Shown in pieces: positions 60,852 through 64,000 of a stretch of DNA of 64,000 nt. Every line of letters begins with the position of its first letter. Position 1 is the first letter of the stretch. The position numbers and the translations under genes were made by a program. The stretch covers positions 682,001-746,000 of the forward strand of contig NZ_OY762269.1 of NCBI RefSeq assembly GCF_963665245.1, given 5' to 3'. The notes under the pieces were generated by a model. That model made no database searches. It saw only the letters and a list, made by a program, of their open reading frames with translations, and was not told the origin of the DNA. The DNA comes from an uncultured Paludibaculum sp. (GTDB lineage Bacteria > Acidobacteriota > Terriglobia > Bryobacterales > Bryobacteraceae).

Positions 60852-62270
60852 TCAGGCGCCCACCAGTTCGGGTTTTGCCATGCGGCCTTTCATCAGCGCC
60901 GGCAGGCGGAAGACATGGCCGCGCTGGTTGGCGAAATAAAGGCAGGAACTGGACGGTTTCAACGCATCGCCGTCCGCCCACAATGCATAGAAGTCCGGAT
61001 GGGCTCCGAGCGGCCGCCGGACATAAGTGTGATTGCGCTCGCTCTTCGCTGTCAGTGCGCCGGTGCGCTTCCAGGTCTGGCCTTGGTCGCGGCTCTCCCA
61101 ATTCTCAACTTCCCCGCCGGTGCTCCAGGGCTGCGGTCCGGCGCCGGTCGGGACGATTATGCGCCATACGTCCTTTTCGAGATAGAGCGAGCCGTGATCG
61201 TAGTTGTGATCCGTTTCGGCAACCGTCGAGAAGTGCCACTCGGAGCCGGTCCAACGTGCCAGCATGAGATGCCTGGGCCCATTCTCCGGCCCTGGTTCAT
61301 AGCCCTTGCTGGTGAGATACAGCAGAATGGGGCGGTCCGCCGCGTCATACTGCAGGTCCTTCAAATAGACCAGCAGCCCTTCCTTGCGGTAGTCGCGCAC
61401 CAGGGCCGCGTTGTCCTCCGTGGCGACCGGCAGCAGCAGGCTGCGCCCGTCCACGGTTTCCCATGTCAGACCCGCGTTCGCGGTCTGCATGAAATGGAGA
61501 TTGGTTCTTTGGTTGAGCCCTCCGGGATCCGGATGGAAATCGAATGCCGTACCCAGGCGGCTCCTCGATGGATTGGGCCAACTGATCTGGTAGTGGCCCT
61601 GGCCCGTAAACGCCAGTTCGCGCGGTTTGGTCCAGGAGAAGCCGTCCAGGCTGCTCATCGAGTACAAGGCGCGGCCGGAGGCGCTCCTGCCACCCCCCAG
61701 CGGCCGGTATCTTGTGTGCAGAAACAGGAAGCCCTTATGCGGAACAAACCACGGCTGCGTATACGAGAAGTTGGATTCCAGCACACGCTCGAAGCGGTCG
61801 ATGGAGTACGGTTTGCTGCCGCGGTGGATGTAGGACGGTCTTGATGTGCCGTGCGAACTCGAGAAGATCCACAGGTACCCGTCATCGTCAATCGAGAGGG
61901 TGGGATTGTCGTGGGCATCGTCCGTATGCTTGTTCAGCAGGATGGTCGGCCGCGGAACGGTGCCTGTCTTGTGGTCGAAGTACGAGACCATGTGCAGCAG
62001 TTCCGGCTTGCTCTTCAACGATCCGCCGTAGCAGAAGAAGGTCTTGTGCGCCTCCTTCGAGTAGATGGCAATGGGCGCGTGTTGCTGCGGGTAGGTTGCG
62101 AACCCGCCGCTGTACTTGTAGACATACTTGTCTTTGGAGGGCTGGTTGAAGTACCAGATGCCCCGATAGCCGTCGTCCTTTGCTTGGGTGTTGCCTTCGG
62201 CGCGCCCCAATCCAATCAGAGCGGGTCCACCCGCCAGAGCGCCGGTAAGTAGCTTTCTCCTGTTGAGCAT
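60852..62270 (-). CDS. Exported BNR-repeat (BNR_4-like) protein, possible glycan enzyme
   Basis: A 472-residue protein with a twin-arginine-like N-terminus (LNRRKLLTGALAGGPAL, residues 2-18). The mature part begins DDGYRGIWYFNQPSKDKYVYKYSGG and carries repeated blade-like segments such as DNPTLSIDDDGYLWIFSSSHG, typical of the BNR_4 family of exo-type glycan-binding or glycan-degrading propellers. The catalytic residues cannot be identified here. It follows the ADOP permease gene on the same strand after 79 bases. Confidence 0.83.
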   Translation of the reverse strand: MLNRRKLLTGALAGGPALIGLGRAEGNTQAKDDGYRGIWYFNQPSKDKYVYKYSGGFATYPQQHAPIAIYSKEAHKTFFCYGGSLKSKPELLHMVSYFDHKTGTVPRPTILLNKHTDDAHDNPTLSIDDDGYLWIFSSSHGTSRPSYIHRGSKPYSIDRFERVLESNFSYTQPWFVPHKGFLFLHTRYRPLGGGRSASGRALYSMSSLDGFSWTKPRELAFTGQGHYQISWPNPSRSRLGTAFDFHPDPGGLNQRTNLHFMQTANAGLTWETVDGRSLLLPVATEDNAALVRDYRKEGLLVYLKDLQYDAADRPILLYLTSKGYEPGPENGPRHLMLARWTGSEWHFSTVAETDHNYDHGSLYLEKDVWRIIVPTGAGPQPWSTGGEVENWESRDQGQTWKRTGALTAKSERNHTYVRRPLGAHPDFYALWADGDALKPSSSCLYFANQRGHVFRLPALMKGRMAKPELVGA

Positions 62271-62349
62271 AAGTCCCGAGAGTGTCGATAGCTGGACTTT
62301 ATCATGCGCTCTCGGACCTAGCCAAGCAATGCCTTGGTGCGCAACGTGT

Positions 62350-64000
62350 TCAGGCGCAATGCAGGCGGCGGGCCGCGTCCACCCGCGAGGCGCGCCATGC
62401 CGGAATGGCGGCCGAGGCGACAGCGATCGCCGCTACCGCCAGACCGGCGAGGGCCAGCGTGCCCGGGTTTCTCGCCGGAATGCCGAATACAAAATCCGTC
62501 AGCACGGTGGCGGCCAGCCAACTCCCGGCGCCACCCAGCACGACACCAGTCAGGGCAAGGCGCAGCGCGTGCCCGCTCGTCCAACTCAGTATCGACGCCG
62601 GAGTCGCGCCCAGGGCCAGCCGAATGGCAATCTCGGCCTCCCGCACGCTCACCCAGTAGTTCAACAAGCCGTAGATGCCCACCGCCGCCAAGGCCAGAGC
62701 CAAGCCCGCAAAGAGCCCCAGTAGGAGCGTGATGAATCGCCGCCGCTCCAGTCCGTTACGCAGATTCTGTTCCATGACGGTCAGCCGCTGTACGGGTAAG
62801 TCGCGGTCCAGTTGGCCCACCCGAGTGCGAATGGCCGAGGCAGGCAGAGAGGGGTCACCCGCTGTACGGATCATGACTGCCATCGCCTCGTCGGTCTGCT
62901 GCGAGAACGGCACATAGATCTCGGGCCGCGTCTGGCTATCCAACCCATCCTGGCGAACATCCCCCACCACGCCGGCAATTTCCAGCAACGGCCCGTCGAT
63001 ATAGGGCCCGCCCACCTTGATTTGATGCCCCACGGCGGACCCTGTCGGCCACCACTGGCGGGCAAAGGTCTCGTTCACAATCGCCACTTTGGGACCCGTG
63101 TGAACGTCCACACCGGAGAACACACGGCCCTGCCGGACGGGCACGCGCATGGTCTCGAAGTACGTCGGGGTGACCGAGTTGAACAGTGCGATGGGCACTT
63201 CGTTACGAGTCGGCACGGGCTGTCCCGGGATTGAATAGAACCAGTCCGGGCAGTCGCCGTGACCCGGCGGGCAGCGGATGGCGCTCACTTGGGCGATGCC
63301 GGGGACCGTTCGCAGATTCTCCATCAATGTGTTGTAGAAGTTCTCGCGCGCCTGACGGTCGGCATACTTGCCTTGCGGTAGCAGTAGCTCGAGAGCCAGT
63401 ACATTCCTGGGCTCGTACCCGGGATCTGAATTCTGAGCCGCGGCCAGACTGCGAAGCAGGAGCCCGGACGCGAACGCCAGCACCAGCGTCAGCGCGATCT
63501 CGGAGACAACCAGAGCGCTCCGCACCCTCTGCCGCCGTCGCCCGCCCGATGATCGCGCCGAGTCCTTCAGTGCCGTCGTCAGATCCACGCGACCGGCTGT
63601 GAATACCGGCGCCAGGCCTGCCAGCAGTCCCGTGCCCAGCGTCAGCGCGCAAGCGAATAACAGCACTGGCAGGTCGAGCGCAATCTCCGCCAGCCGGGGA
63701 ATACCCCGCGGCGCAGCCAGAATCAGTGTCCTCAGCGCCCATCCGGCCAACAGGATCCCAGATAGGCCTCCGCACGCCGCCAGGACCAGGTTTTCAGTGA
63801 GCAGTTGGCGAATCAGGCGAGGCCGGCCCGCGCCAATCGCCGTGCGGATGGCCAGTTCGCCGGACCGCGCCGTGTTGCGGGCCAGCAGCAGGCTGGCCAC
63901 GTTGGCGCAGGCAATCAGCAGCACCAGCAGCGCCGCGCCCATCAGCACCAGCAGCATCCCGCGCACCTCGCCCGTCGCCTCCTCGGCGTAGAATCGCCCA
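62350..64000 (-). CDS. ADOP-type ABC transporter permease (FtsX/MacB-like), 5' end beyond window
   Basis: This is the C-terminal part (at least 549 residues) of a large permease typical of Acidobacteriota. A first membrane segment block (LLVLMGAALLVLLIACANVASLLLAR) is followed by the FtsX-type motif ELAIRTAIGAGRPRLIRQLL. Then come a periplasmic MacB-like domain and a second FtsX block with EAEIAIRLALGATPASIL and a final pair of helices. Such permeases usually export macrolide-like substrates or lipoproteins, or transmit signals to the envelope. The open frame runs to position 64000 without a start, so the N-terminal end lies outside. Confidence 0.92.
   Translation of the reverse strand, partial: GRFYAEEATGEVRGMLLVLMGAALLVLLIACANVASLLLARNTARSGELAIRTAIGAGRPRLIRQLLTENLVLAACGGLSGILLAGWALRTLILAAPRGIPRLAEIALDLPVLLFACALTLGTGLLAGLAPVFTAGRVDLTTALKDSARSSGGRRRQRVRSALVVSEIALTLVLAFASGLLLRSLAAAQNSDPGYEPRNVLALELLLPQGKYADRQARENFYNTLMENLRTVPGIAQVSAIRCPPGHGDCPDWFYSIPGQPVPTRNEVPIALFNSVTPTYFETMRVPVRQGRVFSGVDVHTGPKVAIVNETFARQWWPTGSAVGHQIKVGGPYIDGPLLEIAGVVGDVRQDGLDSQTRPEIYVPFSQQTDEAMAVMIRTAGDPSLPASAIRTRVGQLDRDLPVQRLTVMEQNLRNGLERRRFITLLLGLFAGLALALAAVGIYGLLNYWVSVREAEIAIRLALGATPASILSWTSGHALRLALTGVVLGGAGSWLAATVLTDFVFGIPARNPGTLALAGLAVAAIAVASAAIPAWRASRVDAARRLHCA

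Noticed and set aside
60537..61844. A 435-codon plus-strand frame across the YwaF and BNR genes
   Set aside because: It crosses two genes that each have clear family character and lacks any domain pattern.

Overview
The window is a high-GC chromosomal segment that looks like Acidobacteriota, most likely the Bryobacterales/Solibacter group. This placement rests on gene content: a long carboxypeptidase-regulatory/TonB-type outer-membrane protein, a VWFA-related secreted protein of acidobacterial type, a DUF5666 protein, a FtsX/MacB-like permease of the acidobacterial ADOP type, BNR and FnIII exported proteins, and the small protein at 28668 with an acidobacterial N-terminal motif. No 16S rRNA is present, so the assignment is inference from gene families.

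Layout. 1-4553: end of an acyl-CoA dehydrogenase, a P-loop kinase, an MFS exporter, trpS and a TRAM-domain RNA methyltransferase. 4556-6630: a palindromic element directly abutted by a complete IS1634-type insertion sequence with exact ends and a 6-bp target duplication. 6644-11706: a three-gene envelope operon (DUF5666 protein, TonB-type receptor, small exported protein) in which all three products carry Gly/Met/Pro-rich tracts. 12013-17719: a likely operon rimO, yacG, pgpA, IPT/NHL protein, cinA and a haem-plus-copper monooxygenase-like protein. 17768-23557: mannonate dehydratase, a small four-Cys protein, DUF192, an NYN nuclease, and exported HEAT-like and FnIII-lipase proteins.

23558-28531 is an accessory island with low gene density, gene remnants, an inverted duplicate, and a second IS (IS5/IS1182 type) at its right edge. 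28668-44293 holds tRNA-Leu(CAA), an ECF sigma factor beside a secreted serine protease, a DinB/AraC cluster that includes an AraC-DinB fusion, sugar isomerase-like and GDSL proteins, initiator tRNA-Met, yggX and exported proteins.

44308-48656 is a histidine-degradation operon (hutU-hutI-ftcD, without hutH). 48738-50383 is an alkylation-repair pair (AlkA-like glycosylase plus an Ada-like methyltransferase). 52262-58311 is a proteostasis and core-function run, clpX-lon-engB-rho, closed by a strong intrinsic terminator. 58419-64000 contains a DUF3052-like protein, an exported Gfo/Idh-type protein, a YwaF-type membrane protein, a BNR protein and the C-terminal part of an ADOP permease cut by the window edge.

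No CRISPR array, rRNA operon, prophage or recognisable complete defence system was found. The most unusual features are the Gly/Met-rich envelope operon, the DinB/AraC cluster with its fused counterpart, the decayed island at 23.6-28.5 kb, and the precisely delimited insertion sequences.
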